51,643 nucleotides of DNA from Tannerella sp. (GCA_031285565.1 JAITVY010000088.1:1-51643), one strand, 5' to 3'. Positions 1-8,328 are shown, counted from the stretch's first letter. Numbers and translations are program-made. The notes: generated by a model not told the origin, from the letters alone.

Positions 1-145
1 CAAAAATTAAAGCATTTAGAAGAGTCTTCAGGGGGGTGAAAGATAAAGCCTTTTTCTTGTTTAGATTGAGTAAATTGTATGCATAATACAAAAATCCCTC
101 AAGTTTTTACGGTGATCCGTGATAAATACGAGTAGTTTATTTTTT

Positions 146-718
146 TTAAAAACAGACACCCAGCTTTACCCCGAAAGTCATGGCTATATTCTTATTATAC
201 GTACCGAGAAAATCCCATAACATAAAGCCATGTTGGTAATTGGTATCAGCAGGGTTACCACATGCATAACCTCCACCGAAAAACGCATCTGCAACAAACC
301 GGCGTACTATGTACTGATAACCGACTGTAAACACCAGACTTCCCATTTCGGAAGTTTTCCGTAAGCCGGTATCTTTCTGGTCATAATTAAAACGCGAATA
401 AATCAGTTCGGGGCGTAAGTAAAATCCGTTCAAAGGCTGAACTTCATTGCCGGAAAGTATAAACTTATGCGCATAACGGGCTGTATAACCTTTAGGATTG
501 TTGTCATGCTTATCAAACCCAAGTCCGATATATCCAGCTGTTAACTCCATGCTCTGATTATTAAAAACAGCACGTTCATAGGATAACTTACAACTTCCTG
601 TAAACCATGACAGGAATGTTGTTTTTATGACATTTTGCCTTTCTGTTATTTCTTCTGCAGAAATATCTGCAAAAATTAAGCACAGAACCACTACAAATAA
701 ATACTTTTTCTCTCTCAC
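146..718 (-). CDS. Outer-membrane beta-barrel protein of unknown function
   Basis: A 190-residue protein with an N-terminal signal peptide (residues 1-21, hydrophobic core VVVLCLIF, ending near ISA). The rest alternates short amphipathic strands rich in Tyr/Phe/Gly (GYIGLGF, FYLRPELIYSRF, LVFTVGYQY) and ends in VCF. A terminal aromatic residue is usual for barrels inserted into the outer membrane. It resembles small DUF3575-like barrels of Bacteroidetes, but I cannot assign a substrate. The start is GTG at 718; no upstream in-frame ATG is open, and a TATTTTTG promoter-like sequence overlaps the start (718-725), so the true start is not certain. It lies downstream of tRNA-Pro on the same strand but is separated from it by a terminator-like hairpin. 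Confidence 0.6.
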   Translation of the reverse strand: MREKKYLFVVVLCLIFADISAEEITERQNVIKTTFLSWFTGSCKLSYERAVFNNQSMELTAGYIGLGFDKHDNNPKGYTARYAHKFILSGNEVQPLNGFYLRPELIYSRFNYDQKDTGLRKTSEMGSLVFTVGYQYIVRRFVADAFFGGGYACGNPADTNYQHGFMLWDFLGTYNKNIAMTFGVKLGVCF

Positions 719-781
719 AAAAATATAAAGGTATGCATAAAAAAAACCGAACAGTCGCTAAAATCCGAAATGATAAGATAT

Positions 782-811
782 AAAAAAAGCACTTACTTTA
801 CTGCAAGTGCT
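782..811 (-). terminator. Intrinsic terminator after tRNA-Pro
   Basis: On the minus strand, AGCACTT and AAGTGCT (805-811 and 788-794) form a 7-bp stem with a 10-nt loop, followed directly by seven T. It lies 14 bp beyond the tRNA-Pro 3' end. Confidence 0.7.
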
Positions 812-824
812 AAATTTTATTTCG

Positions 825-899
825 TCGGGGTACCAGGATTCGAACCTGGGACCCCCTGCTCCCAAAGCAGGTGCGCTAGCCGGGCTGCGCTACACCCCG
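825..899 (-). tRNA. tRNA-Pro (anticodon TGG)
   Basis: The minus strand folds as a full cloverleaf. The acceptor CGGGGTG pairs with TACCCCG (one G-T), followed by discriminator A. The D arm has AGCGCAGCCCGGCTAGCGC. The anticodon stem CCTGC/GCAGG closes loop TTTGGGA, giving anticodon TGG for proline. The T arm carries GGTTCGAATCC. The 3' CCA is not encoded, as is usual in Bacteroidetes. The gene is followed by its own terminator. Confidence 0.96.
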
Positions 900-969
900 A
901 GTCACAATTGATTCAATTGCGAGTGCAAAGATATAAAACATTTTTGAATAATACCATCTTTTTAGGGAA

Positions 970-1956
970 TTATTTTATAATAAAATTTTCATCCAACACA
1001 TTCCTTTGTTTTTCAAAGAAAAGAATTTTGTCCCGTTGCGCAGCACCCGAAATAAGGGTCGAGCTCTTTTTTAATCCCTGAATCCATTTCTTCATATCCT
1101 GACAAGCTTCCTTATCAAGCGTAGTAAAAGCGCCCAGACAAAAAGCACTACCCATTCCTATAAACATATTATTACTAATAAGGTATGAATAAGTAGTTTC
1201 AAAATTCAAACTGGAAACATATGTTTCAATCTTATTCCCGGTTCGTTCAAACTTTCCATTATCAGCATAAGACTCTAATGTATCAAGTAGTCGATTTATC
1301 TCCTGCTTAAGCATATGCATTTCTTCCCGGTTGATAATACGAATACTATGAAAATAATTAATATCGTTAATCAGTGATAAAAGAAAAGAACCGTCCCAAA
1401 TGAAATATGTATATTTAATCTTTTTAATTGCGTTCAAATATAGGCAGTACGTTTCTTTTTCAGCTTCAGGTACCAGGATGTCTGAATATTTTAATTCGCT
1501 TTTCGGGGTTTTTCCAAACTGATATTTCCATTTAAGCAAATAAATACGATAAACGGGAAAATGTAACAGGCTAATATGCAAAGGCAGTATATTTGCCGCA
1601 ATGCCAAACTCCGAATCCGGATCATCAGCCGCTATATTTATTGCTTTCACAAAGTTATGGCTCATGTTCAGATCTATCGGCTCAAATTCATCATAATTGC
1701 GTATATGTAGCTTATACCACTGAGATCGATAGATTGATATAGTTTCAGCCACATAATCAAGGGATATACCCAAATATGCCGACAAAGTGGCCATTTCAAC
1801 AAAAGAAAAAGGGACATCACCCCGTAAACGCCTGTAAACCGCTTCCTTGGTCAGCGGCAGTATTTCCATAAGTGTGTTGACTTGTTGACCGGGAATTTTC
1901 TCTTTTATCAAAGAAATAAATTTTGCTTGTAGTGTTTTTTCTTTGGTATGATACAT
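970..1956 (-). CDS. Helix-turn-helix regulator-like protein
   Basis: A 328-residue protein. Residues about 25-65 hold an HTH-like segment (PLTKEAVYRRLRGDVPFSF, then LSAYLGISLDYV) resembling XRE/BetR-type DNA-binding domains found in many Bacteroidales proteins. The remaining 260 residues are mostly helical, rich in aromatic and charged residues, and without membrane segments; I do not recognise them. I chose ATG at 1956, the first ATG with typical codon use. A TATATTTG -7 box (1987-1994) lies about 30 bp upstream of it and would be inside the longer reading frame. It is transcribed toward tRNA-Pro. Target and ligand are unknown. Confidence 0.55.
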   Translation of the reverse strand: MYHTKEKTLQAKFISLIKEKIPGQQVNTLMEILPLTKEAVYRRLRGDVPFSFVEMATLSAYLGISLDYVAETISIYRSQWYKLHIRNYDEFEPIDLNMSHNFVKAINIAADDPDSEFGIAANILPLHISLLHFPVYRIYLLKWKYQFGKTPKSELKYSDILVPEAEKETYCLYLNAIKKIKYTYFIWDGSFLLSLINDINYFHSIRIINREEMHMLKQEINRLLDTLESYADNGKFERTGNKIETYVSSLNFETTYSYLISNNMFIGMGSAFCLGAFTTLDKEACQDMKKWIQGLKKSSTLISGAAQRDKILFFEKQRNVLDENFIIK

Positions 1957-2035
1957 AAAATATATAGGTTTAGATGCAATAGCGACCAAATATACATATT
2001 TTCTACTTTTTTCACCTATCAACCTTTAAGCTAAT

Positions 2036-2056
2036 TTGTTGCGTTTTTCGCAACAA
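2036..2056 (-). terminator. Hairpin directly after the feo operon
   Basis: A perfect 8-bp inverted repeat (TTGTTGCG / CGCAACAA) with a 5-nt loop begins next to the stop codon of the Cys-rich feo partner. No long T run follows, so it may be a weak terminator, an mRNA 3'-end stabiliser, or an operator for the downstream HTH gene. Confidence 0.4.
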
Positions 2057-2236
2057 CTAAGTTCGTTTTTTCTCGCAGTTTTCCGTCAACGCTTCTTTTG
2101 TGTCTTTTAATGCACAACCCACAGAGCATCCGGAACAGGGAGAAGAGTCTTTCCGCGTAAAGATTTTAATTACTTTAAGGATAACATATCCTACGGTAAA
2201 CAATCCTATTATAACTACCAATATTTCCTGCCACAT
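2057..2236 (-). CDS. FeoB-associated Cys-rich membrane protein
   Basis: A 59-residue protein. One N-terminal membrane helix (about residues 4-22, ILVVIIGLFTVGYVIL) is followed by a basic stretch and a cysteine cluster CSGCSVGC, with a further Cys near the C-terminus. This matches the small FeoB-associated Cys-rich proteins of Bacteroidetes and Firmicutes, thought to help FeoB function, possibly by binding iron or sensing redox state. It begins 29 bp after the feoAB stop codon on the same strand, so co-transcription is likely. ATG at 2236 is the only sensible start. Confidence 0.85.
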   Translation of the reverse strand: MWQEILVVIIGLFTVGYVILKVIKIFTRKDSSPCSGCSVGCALKDTKEALTENCEKKRT

Positions 2237-2265
2237 TTAGAATAAACGATAAGACCGAGTTTATA

Positions 2266-4728
2266 TTAAACGAATAGACTACCAATCTGATAAATAGAGA
2301 ATGAGACGAGCCATGCCAGCAGGCATGAATAGATAACTACGAATGCCCCCCATTTCCAGGATCCCGACTCTTTAACAATTGCAGTTACAGTGGCTATACA
2401 GGGGAAATAAATCAAAACAAAAAACATCAGACTAAAGGCTATCAATGGAGTAAATGACGGATTACCTTTCTCATTTTTGCTTTCCTTTAATTTGCCTGCA
2501 AGATTTATCTCATCGGTTTCTTCGCCCGTATATAGTACGGCAAGCGTACTGACTACCACTTCTTTCGCAGCCATTCCGGTAAGCAGACTAACACTTATCT
2601 TCCAGTCAAAGCCTAACGGCTGCATTACAGGTTCAATTGTCCGGCCTATTTGTCCGATATATGACTTTTCCTGATGATTAATCAATTGAAGCCGGTTGAT
2701 ATCTTCAATCAATTGTTCTTTCTCCTCATCGGGCTGTTGCGATTGTTCTATCTGCGCCACCTTTTCTTCATAGAACTTATCTTGTTCGGTATGACGCGGA
2801 AAATAACCTAAAAACCAAATAATAATAGATGCAACAAGGATTACTCCCCCCATTTTACGGAGATACTGACGGGCTTTATCCCACATATGAACCAGGACTG
2901 AACGTCCGGTTGGCATCCGATAAGGCGGAAGCTCCATCACAAAGGGGACATCTTCTTTATTGAATAAAAACCGCTTGAATAATCGTGCTAATATAACGGC
3001 TAAAAGAATGCCTGTACCATACAATAAGAATAGAATCGAACCTGCATGATCCGGGAAGAAAGCTCCGGTCAACAACAAATAGACAGGCAGACGGGCACTA
3101 CAACTCATCAACGGATTCACCAGCATGGTAATCATCCGACTGCTCCGGCTTTCGATCGTTCGCGAAGCCATAATGGCAGGAACATTACATCCGAATCCCA
3201 TAATAAGTGAAATAAACGATTTGCCATGAAGCCCCATCTTATGCATAATTTTATCCATGATAAAGGCAGCCCGAGCCATATAGCCCGAATCTTCCATCAA
3301 TGAGATAAATGCATAGAGAATCAAAATATTTGGAAGAAAGACAATCACTCCACCGACCCCGCTGATAATACCATCAACCAATAAATCCTTGAATGGCCCT
3401 TCACTCATGTGACCTTCAACAAAATTACCGATCAGTCCAACCAGACTTTCAATCCAGTTCATCGGATATTCTCCCAACCGGAAAGTCGTTTCAAACATGA
3501 TCCACATGAAAAGCAGGAATACCGGGAATCCCCAGAATTTATGTGTAACAATCGTATCGATAATCTGAGTACGGGAAATTTCTTTAATCTTATTGGGTTC
3601 GTAAGTCTCACGTAAGGCACCGGAGATAAAACCATAACGAGCATCCGCAAAGGCAGTCTCACAATCCATTTTCAGTAAGCCTTCTATTTCCGCAATATTT
3701 TTATCACGCACCTCCAGTATTACTTCATTCGAAGGTGTTTGCAATATATAGTTTTCGGTTTCACTATCCCGTTCCAATAACTGAATAGCCAGATAACGTG
3801 TCGATTGGCTGCGTTCAACCTGTGCTTTGGCACGAATGGCATCGCGTACGTTGCGAATACCATTTTCCAATACTTCCCCGTAATTGATATGAATATGACG
3901 CACCACCGGGTCGGTTTCTTCATATACTTTAATGACATGCGAAAACAATGATTTAATACCGTGGCTTGTCCGCCCGTTCGTCGGAACAATGGGTATTCCT
4001 ATCATTTTAGCTAAAGACTGATAATCAAAATGATCGCCGCTTTTCTGAAGACTATCATACATATTCAGGGCAATCACCATAGGCATATCTTTATCAATAA
4101 GCTGGCAGGTCAGATATAAGTTACGTTCAAGATTGGAAGCGTCTACTACATTGACAACGACATCGGGAAGGCTTTCATTCAAATATTTACGCACATACAT
4201 TTCTTCGGCCGAAGAACATGATATAGAATAAGTTCCCGGAAGGTCGACTATTTTAAACGTATAACCATCTTGTTTAAAAACAGCGTCCTTGGCATCTACC
4301 GTTACACCACTATAGTTGCCGACATGCTCGTGTGCACCGGATGCAAAATTAAACAGTGATGTTTTTCCACTATTCGGATTACCGATTAAAGCTACGTTAA
4401 TCGTCTTTCCTTTGTTGATTGCTATTGAATGCAATTCGTCAGCAGGAAGGATAAATTCATGATTCTCAGAATAGGCATTTCCGGTATCGGTTTCTGTTTC
4501 TTCTGAGTATGCTATAACTTCAACTAAACTTGCATCATTACGGCGTAATGATACATCATACCCCATAATGCGGTAATGGATAGGATCTTTTAACGGTGCA
4601 TTCTGGATAACCTGCACTTCTTTGCCACGTATAAAACCCATCTCTGTGATTCGTCTGCGAAAGACTCCACGTCCCATCACTTTAACAATCACTCCTTTTT
4701 CGCCGGTCTTTAGCTCTGATAGTCTCAT
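2266..4728 (-). CDS. feoB: Ferrous iron transporter, FeoA-FeoB fusion
   Basis: An 820-residue inner-membrane Fe(II) transporter. Residues 1-75 are a FeoA SH3-like domain (LKTGEKGVIVKV, RRRITEMGFIRGKEV). Near residue 112 the FeoB G domain starts with G1 GNPNSGKTSLF, followed by G3 DLPGTYS and G4-like ALNMYD. The C-terminal half holds the transmembrane core with the two Gate motifs (GFGCNVPAIMASRTIES; LMFFVLIYFPCIATV, carrying the conserved Cys). FeoA and FeoB are separate proteins in enterobacteria, but fusion is common in Bacteroidales. A palindrome and a -7 box sit just upstream. The downstream Cys-rich gene likely forms an operon with it. Confidence 0.97.
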   Translation of the reverse strand: MRLSELKTGEKGVIVKVMGRGVFRRRITEMGFIRGKEVQVIQNAPLKDPIHYRIMGYDVSLRRNDASLVEVIAYSEETETDTGNAYSENHEFILPADELHSIAINKGKTINVALIGNPNSGKTSLFNFASGAHEHVGNYSGVTVDAKDAVFKQDGYTFKIVDLPGTYSISCSSAEEMYVRKYLNESLPDVVVNVVDASNLERNLYLTCQLIDKDMPMVIALNMYDSLQKSGDHFDYQSLAKMIGIPIVPTNGRTSHGIKSLFSHVIKVYEETDPVVRHIHINYGEVLENGIRNVRDAIRAKAQVERSQSTRYLAIQLLERDSETENYILQTPSNEVILEVRDKNIAEIEGLLKMDCETAFADARYGFISGALRETYEPNKIKEISRTQIIDTIVTHKFWGFPVFLLFMWIMFETTFRLGEYPMNWIESLVGLIGNFVEGHMSEGPFKDLLVDGIISGVGGVIVFLPNILILYAFISLMEDSGYMARAAFIMDKIMHKMGLHGKSFISLIMGFGCNVPAIMASRTIESRSSRMITMLVNPLMSCSARLPVYLLLTGAFFPDHAGSILFLLYGTGILLAVILARLFKRFLFNKEDVPFVMELPPYRMPTGRSVLVHMWDKARQYLRKMGGVILVASIIIWFLGYFPRHTEQDKFYEEKVAQIEQSQQPDEEKEQLIEDINRLQLINHQEKSYIGQIGRTIEPVMQPLGFDWKISVSLLTGMAAKEVVVSTLAVLYTGEETDEINLAGKLKESKNEKGNPSFTPLIAFSLMFFVLIYFPCIATVTAIVKESGSWKWGAFVVIYSCLLAWLVSFSIYQIGSLFV

Positions 4729-4743
4729 CTGCTCAAATAGTGT

Positions 4744-4791
4744 GCAAAGATAAGGCTTTTTTCATGTATATATATACCTACTTTTAGGTAT
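4744..4791 (-). promoter_or_regulatory. feoAB promoter with palindromic operator
   Basis: On the minus strand a -7 box TATCTTTG (4744-4751) lies 16 bp before the feoAB start. A perfect palindrome ATACCTA-N4-TAGGTAT (4774-4791) lies 22 bp upstream of it, in the -33 region. The TAGGT/ACCTA arms recall DtxR/IdeR-type metalloregulator boxes, so an iron-responsive operator is a reasonable inference. Which regulator binds cannot be seen here. Confidence 0.5.
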
Positions 4792-4815
4792 TTGGAGCAT
4801 CTTCGTCTTTGAGTT

Positions 4816-5427
4816 TCAGATTAGTTTTTTCTCAATAGCCATCCTTACTAACGCCATCGAGTTGCGTGCGCCTAATTTCTGTATCAGGTTTTTCCGGTAT
4901 GTTTTAATGGTTTCTACTCCCAGAAACAATATATCAGCTATTTCCTGATTGGTGCAACCATCTACAATCAAGCGCAATAACTCCTGTTCACGTGTGGTAA
5001 GCCATATAGCACGTTCTGCTTCTTTCTTCATCAGTATGTCTATCTCTTCACAGAGAAAAGTGTCTCCTTTCATTACAGCTTCAATACCTGCGATCACTTC
5101 TTCCGATAATGAATTTTTCAGAATATATCCCGAAGCTCCATTATTCATGACACGTTTGGCTACGGAATATTCATCATGGGTAGTAAGTACCAAAATTTTA
5201 ATATCGGGATATTTGTTACGCACTTCAATGCAGAAATCAATTCCGTTTCCATCCGGTAGATTAAGGTCAAGCAATAGAACATCAGTCTTCTGAAAAGCCA
5301 AAGCTTTCCGGCTTTCAGTCAATGTGTACGAAATCCCGCTGACTATAGCAACTCCGGATTCATTAATTGAGTTGGATAGTCCTTCAACTAACATCTTGTG
5401 ATCATCTGTAATATGTACTTTAATCAT
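4816..5427 (-). CDS. NarL/LuxR-type response regulator (regulator 1)
   Basis: A 203-residue two-component regulator. The receiver domain (residues 1-120) shows the acidic pair DDH near the start, the phosphoacceptor in LLLDLNLPDG (near residue 54), a conserved Thr in VLTTHDE and Lys in YILKNS. The C-terminal LuxR HTH (LTTREQELLRLIVDG, then NQEIADILFLGVETIKTYR) binds DNA as a dimer. I chose ATG at 5427 because MIKVHITDDHK aligns with the second regulator at 9719. It has its own promoter with the shared palindrome. The HisKA_3 kinases encoded nearby are the obvious partners. A hairpin-forming repeat fills its leader. Confidence 0.9.
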   Translation of the reverse strand: MIKVHITDDHKMLVEGLSNSINESGVAIVSGISYTLTESRKALAFQKTDVLLLDLNLPDGNGIDFCIEVRNKYPDIKILVLTTHDEYSVAKRVMNNGASGYILKNSLSEEVIAGIEAVMKGDTFLCEEIDILMKKEAERAIWLTTREQELLRLIVDGCTNQEIADILFLGVETIKTYRKNLIQKLGARNSMALVRMAIEKKLI

Positions 5428-5470
5428 TTTCTTATCAGATAAATGCAATTATTAGTATTTAAAAATGTCA

Positions 5471-5538
5471 GAATCTGTTTATATTTTCCACAAGAAAATT
5501 TTTATAATTTATTTGACTAGCAAAATATTAACAGATTC
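5471..5538. repeat. Short inverted-repeat element, copy A
   Basis: A 68-bp element with 17-bp terminal inverted repeats differing at one base (5471-5487 and 5522-5538; GAATCTGTTTATATTTT against its partner). A second copy with the same ends and a shared internal TCCACAA is at 24390-24474. It contains no ORF. It looks like a MITE-like or REP-like element. It occupies most of the 5' leader of regulator 1, starting 4 bp past the -7 box. Confidence 0.65.
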
Positions 5539-5542
5539 TAAA

Positions 5543-5590
5543 CAAAAGTAAAGGTAATATGTTTTCCGGCATACCCCATTTGTGGGGTAT
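5543..5590 (-). promoter_or_regulatory. Palindrome-controlled promoter 1 (regulator 1)
   Basis: A 20-bp sequence with perfect 8-bp arms, ATACCCCA-N4-TGGGGTAT (5571-5590, core 5573-5588), is followed on the minus strand, after a 22-bp gap from the core, by the -7 box TACTTTTG (5543-5550). No TTTG -33 element exists at the right place; the palindrome occupies it. The same arrangement occurs at four other promoters in the cluster. It begins 2 bp beyond the stop codon of the upstream barrel gene. Confidence 0.8.
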
Positions 5591-5592
5591 TT

Positions 5593-6111
5593 TTAAAAAG
5601 AATAGTATACTCCGAATGTCAGCGTATTACCATCCAGATTCAAACCGAAAGCATCATGATCATCGCTATATTCACGATAGCCGAAGAATCCGAATTTGGT
5701 AACCAAACTAACCCGTTTGGATAAATTGAGCGCTACCCCCGGCTCAAATCCCGTACTGAAAGTCGTATTGGTGTCTCCCTTTCCGACTTTACTGGAGTAA
5801 ACCGAGAAACCTCCGTCTACAAATAGACGAACCAGGTCTGTACGATAGAATGAAAAACGCGCATACGGTGCAAATTTATACGTTTTAGTTGCGTCGTAGT
5901 CATCTACTTCGGTATGGGTATAACCCAAAACTCCTCCTACCGCCCATTTATCAGAAATGGCATAACCTACTTCAGGTAAGAATTTAACGGTTGTTGTTTC
6001 AACATCTCCATTTTCACTAACCCAAAAACTTAATGCTCCCCCTACATACAGTTGTGCTTTAACAGATGCACAGGCACATACAATAACACACAAAATAAAA
6101 AACTTTTTCAT
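5593..6111 (-). CDS. Small outer-membrane beta-barrel protein
   Basis: A 172-residue protein. The signal peptide is residues 1-19 (MKKFFILCVIVCACASVKA). It is followed by about eight amphipathic strands (LYVGGALSFWV, KWAVGGVLGYTHTEV, YARFSFYRTDLVRLFVDGGF, LTFGVYYSF) with the terminal Phe typical of BamA substrates. Length and pattern match OmpX/OmpA-N-type 8-strand barrels (Pfam OMP_b-brl class). It starts 35 bp after kinase 1 ends, so it is probably the last gene of the peptide-kinase-barrel operon driven from promoter 2. Its role in the signalling system is unknown; it could be a peptide port or a regulated surface output. Confidence 0.75.
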   Translation of the reverse strand: MKKFFILCVIVCACASVKAQLYVGGALSFWVSENGDVETTTVKFLPEVGYAISDKWAVGGVLGYTHTEVDDYDATKTYKFAPYARFSFYRTDLVRLFVDGGFSVYSSKVGKGDTNTTFSTGFEPGVALNLSKRVSLVTKFGFFGYREYSDDHDAFGLNLDGNTLTFGVYYSF

Positions 6112-6146
6112 AAGACTCTCTTTTTTAATTAAACATGAATAATTAT

Positions 6147-8075
6147 TTAATTGCTTTGCTCCCCTTTAGGTGTCAGGGGTATTAGTTTTTCAATTTCAAT
6201 GCTGATTTCCGTACCGTCACTAGGTGAAGAGAGGATCGTCATCTTTCCATTATAGGCAGATACCCGTGTACGGATATTGTCCAATCCCGAACCGGAAGTT
6301 ACTTTCCCGGGATCAAAACCAATACCGTTATCCTGGATTGTAAGTGACACCAGACCTTCATCAATCATCAGTTGAACATTAATCTCAGTAGCTTCGGCAT
6401 ATTTAACCGCATTATTAACCAGTTCGTACGCACAACGATACAGCACGACTTCCAGCCTGTCCTCTAATCTTTCATCACTACCGTAATATTGAAAATGTGC
6501 ATTGGGTATCGCCCGACAAAAATCTTCGACAGAAGCTTTTAATCCATAGCGCATGAGCGTTTCAGGCATCATATGATGTGCGACACGGCGTAATTCCGTA
6601 ATCGATTGATCTAGTATACCCAGTGCATTTTTAAAACGATCTACATCCGGACCGTCCAGTATCGAATAATTTCTCACTTCTTTTAAATTTAATTTTACAA
6701 CAGATAACATTCCGCCCAGTCCGTCATGCAGATCGCGTGCCAGACGTGAGCGTTCAGTGGTTTCACCATCCAGTATCGATTGTGTGGCAATCAATTGTTT
6801 TTCCTGCTCTAATTTTTCAACTTTTTGTACATTTAACCGGTGACGATAAAATAAAACGCCGAATGCCAAGAGTAGTACAACTCCTCCTGCAATACCTAAC
6901 CATATATATAATTGTTTTTCTTTTTCTAATGTAGCAATGCGGATTTCTTTTTTATCGGTTTCGTATTTGACTTCCATATCGGCTAAGGATTGACGATATG
7001 TCTTGTTGCTATATTTGCTAATGATATCATTAAATTTATCAAAGAAATAAATAGCTTTATCTTTATTTCCCAGTTGGATATTAACTTTGGCCAATCCTGA
7101 AGTGAGTTTTATACCTTCATCTAAGTTTGTCGAGTCAGTTTGCCATGCATTATATAATAAGGATTCACCTTCTTCATAACGCTCTTGATAGAGATATATA
7201 GTAGCTAAAATACCAAAAGCTGCTTGAATCAATCGTGGCTCTCCATATAATTCGGCTATGTGTAATGATTCCATTGCATATTGTTCTGCCTTCTTATATT
7301 CTTGAGTAGATTTGCAATAGTTAAAAGCCAAGGTTTGAAGACTTAAAATTTCAGCTTGTTTATTTCCGATAGTACGACTGATTTCTACTGTTTTAAGATT
7401 GTACTCCAGCGCTTTATTGTATTCCTCCTGACTTGTATATATATCGCCTAAATTATAATAAGCATACATTTTTCCATTATCATAATCCAATTCTTCAGAT
7501 AGTTTTTCGGCTTTTTCTAAATAAAGAATAGCTTGTTCTGTATTGAATAAAGACCTATGTACACTTCCAATATTTGTTAAAGCTAAAATATATTGCCTTT
7601 TTTTATTTGTTTCTTCAAACAGCGACATAGCTTTCATATAATAATCCAACGCTTGTTCATATTTAGTTTGGAGATTATAAGAATTTGCAATACTTCCATA
7701 TATAATAGCCTGTAATTCATCATCTTTTACGTTTAATGCAAGTTTAAGTGCTTTCTCAAAATAATTAATTGCTATATCATGCTCTCCTTTTGATATAAAA
7801 CCAGAACCCATTTTTTGATAAAATTCAGCAATCATGGTTTGATCTTTATCTTTTCCGGCTAATTCAAGACCTTTTTCGGCAGAAGCAAAGAGTTCCTCAA
7901 TATTATAGTTTTCATAAAGAGAGCATAATTTTCGATATATAACTATTTGTTCTTTTCTCGTTAACTTATCTGTAGATAATTTTTGCTGTAAAGAGTCAAT
8001 CTCTTGTTGTTGTGCTATAATTGTATGTACAAAAAATAAGAATAAAGCATTCAAAAAAAAACTTCTGATTTTCAT
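6147..8075 (-). CDS. TPR sensor histidine kinase (kinase 1)
   Basis: A 642-residue membrane kinase. Signal peptide residues 1-21 (ending IIAQ). Residues about 40-350 hold roughly seven tetratricopeptide repeats in the periplasm (for example AINYFEKALKLALNV, ALDYYMKAMSLFEE). One transmembrane helix near 388-410 (WLGIAGGVVLLLAFGVLFY) and a short coiled coil follow. HisKA_3 dimerisation domain with the phosphoacceptor His in RLARDLHDGLGG (about residue 445). HATPase_c with N box ELVNNAVKYAEA, G1 DNGIGFDPG and G2 GSGLDNIRTR. HisKA_3 kinases act on NarL/LuxR-type regulators, of which two are adjacent. It starts 14 bp after the 53-aa secreted peptide. Confidence 0.9.
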   Translation of the reverse strand: MKIRSFFLNALFLFFVHTIIAQQQEIDSLQQKLSTDKLTRKEQIVIYRKLCSLYENYNIEELFASAEKGLELAGKDKDQTMIAEFYQKMGSGFISKGEHDIAINYFEKALKLALNVKDDELQAIIYGSIANSYNLQTKYEQALDYYMKAMSLFEETNKKRQYILALTNIGSVHRSLFNTEQAILYLEKAEKLSEELDYDNGKMYAYYNLGDIYTSQEEYNKALEYNLKTVEISRTIGNKQAEILSLQTLAFNYCKSTQEYKKAEQYAMESLHIAELYGEPRLIQAAFGILATIYLYQERYEEGESLLYNAWQTDSTNLDEGIKLTSGLAKVNIQLGNKDKAIYFFDKFNDIISKYSNKTYRQSLADMEVKYETDKKEIRIATLEKEKQLYIWLGIAGGVVLLLAFGVLFYRHRLNVQKVEKLEQEKQLIATQSILDGETTERSRLARDLHDGLGGMLSVVKLNLKEVRNYSILDGPDVDRFKNALGILDQSITELRRVAHHMMPETLMRYGLKASVEDFCRAIPNAHFQYYGSDERLEDRLEVVLYRCAYELVNNAVKYAEATEINVQLMIDEGLVSLTIQDNGIGFDPGKVTSGSGLDNIRTRVSAYNGKMTILSSPSDGTEISIEIEKLIPLTPKGEQSN

Positions 8076-8089
8076 AGTATTTTCCCCAT

Positions 8090-8251
8090 TTAAGATCCAA
8101 ACAAACTTGGATAATTGTTTTTAATCAACGTTATATTTTTAAGATCCTCCAACACATTCACTAACGAATCCTCTTTCGTTTGTGCTTTCATAAAAGAAAA
8201 GCCTGTTATAAAAATCAAAAGAAAAATAGTTTGCCTCATGGTTCTTTTCAT
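8090..8251 (-). CDS. 53-aa secreted peptide upstream of kinase 1
   Basis: A small ORF of 53 codons. The N-terminus is a clear signal peptide (MKRTMRQ, then IFLLIFITGFSF, cleavage near MKAQ), leaving about 29 residues: TKEDSLVNVLEDLKNI, then TLIKNNYPSLFGS. It lies 32 bp downstream of the -7 box of promoter 2 and 14 bp upstream of kinase 1, the position of a first operon gene. The mature start (DSLVNVLEDL) resembles the first mature residues of kinases 2 and 3 (DSLLNLI, DSLLNLLE), so it might be a shortened relic of a kinase N-terminus. Otherwise it may be a real secreted peptide. I cannot decide from sequence alone. Confidence 0.6.
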   Translation of the reverse strand: MKRTMRQTIFLLIFITGFSFMKAQTKEDSLVNVLEDLKNITLIKNNYPSLFGS

Positions 8252-8282
8252 TTAATTAAAATGTAATACTGAAGTATGGAGG

Positions 8283-8328
8283 CAAAAGTACGGGGTGTTT
8301 TTTTCTGCTACTACCCCATTTGTGGGGT
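8283..8328 (-). promoter_or_regulatory. Palindrome-controlled promoter 2 (53-aa peptide, kinase 1, barrel)
   Basis: Operator ACCCCATTTGTGGGGT (8313-8328), 22-bp gap, then on the minus strand -7 box TACTTTTG (8283-8290). Geometry is identical to promoters 1, 3, 4 and 5. The operator also lies 78 bp upstream of the divergent double-glycine peptide gene, though no good -7 box is seen at the 22-bp distance on that side. Confidence 0.8.

Noticed and set aside
1..39. Possible C-terminal end of a plus-strand gene (QKLKHLEESSGG, then stop)
   Set aside because: Only twelve codons are in the window, with nothing to support coding.
770..1081. Plus-strand reading frame over tRNA-Pro
   Set aside because: It contains GVPGFEPGTPCSQSR, the well-known false translation of a tRNA complement.
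5571..5590. Palindrome 1 as a terminator of the barrel gene
   Set aside because: On the coding (minus) strand no T run follows the stem, and the same sequence recurs upstream of four other promoters at fixed spacing.
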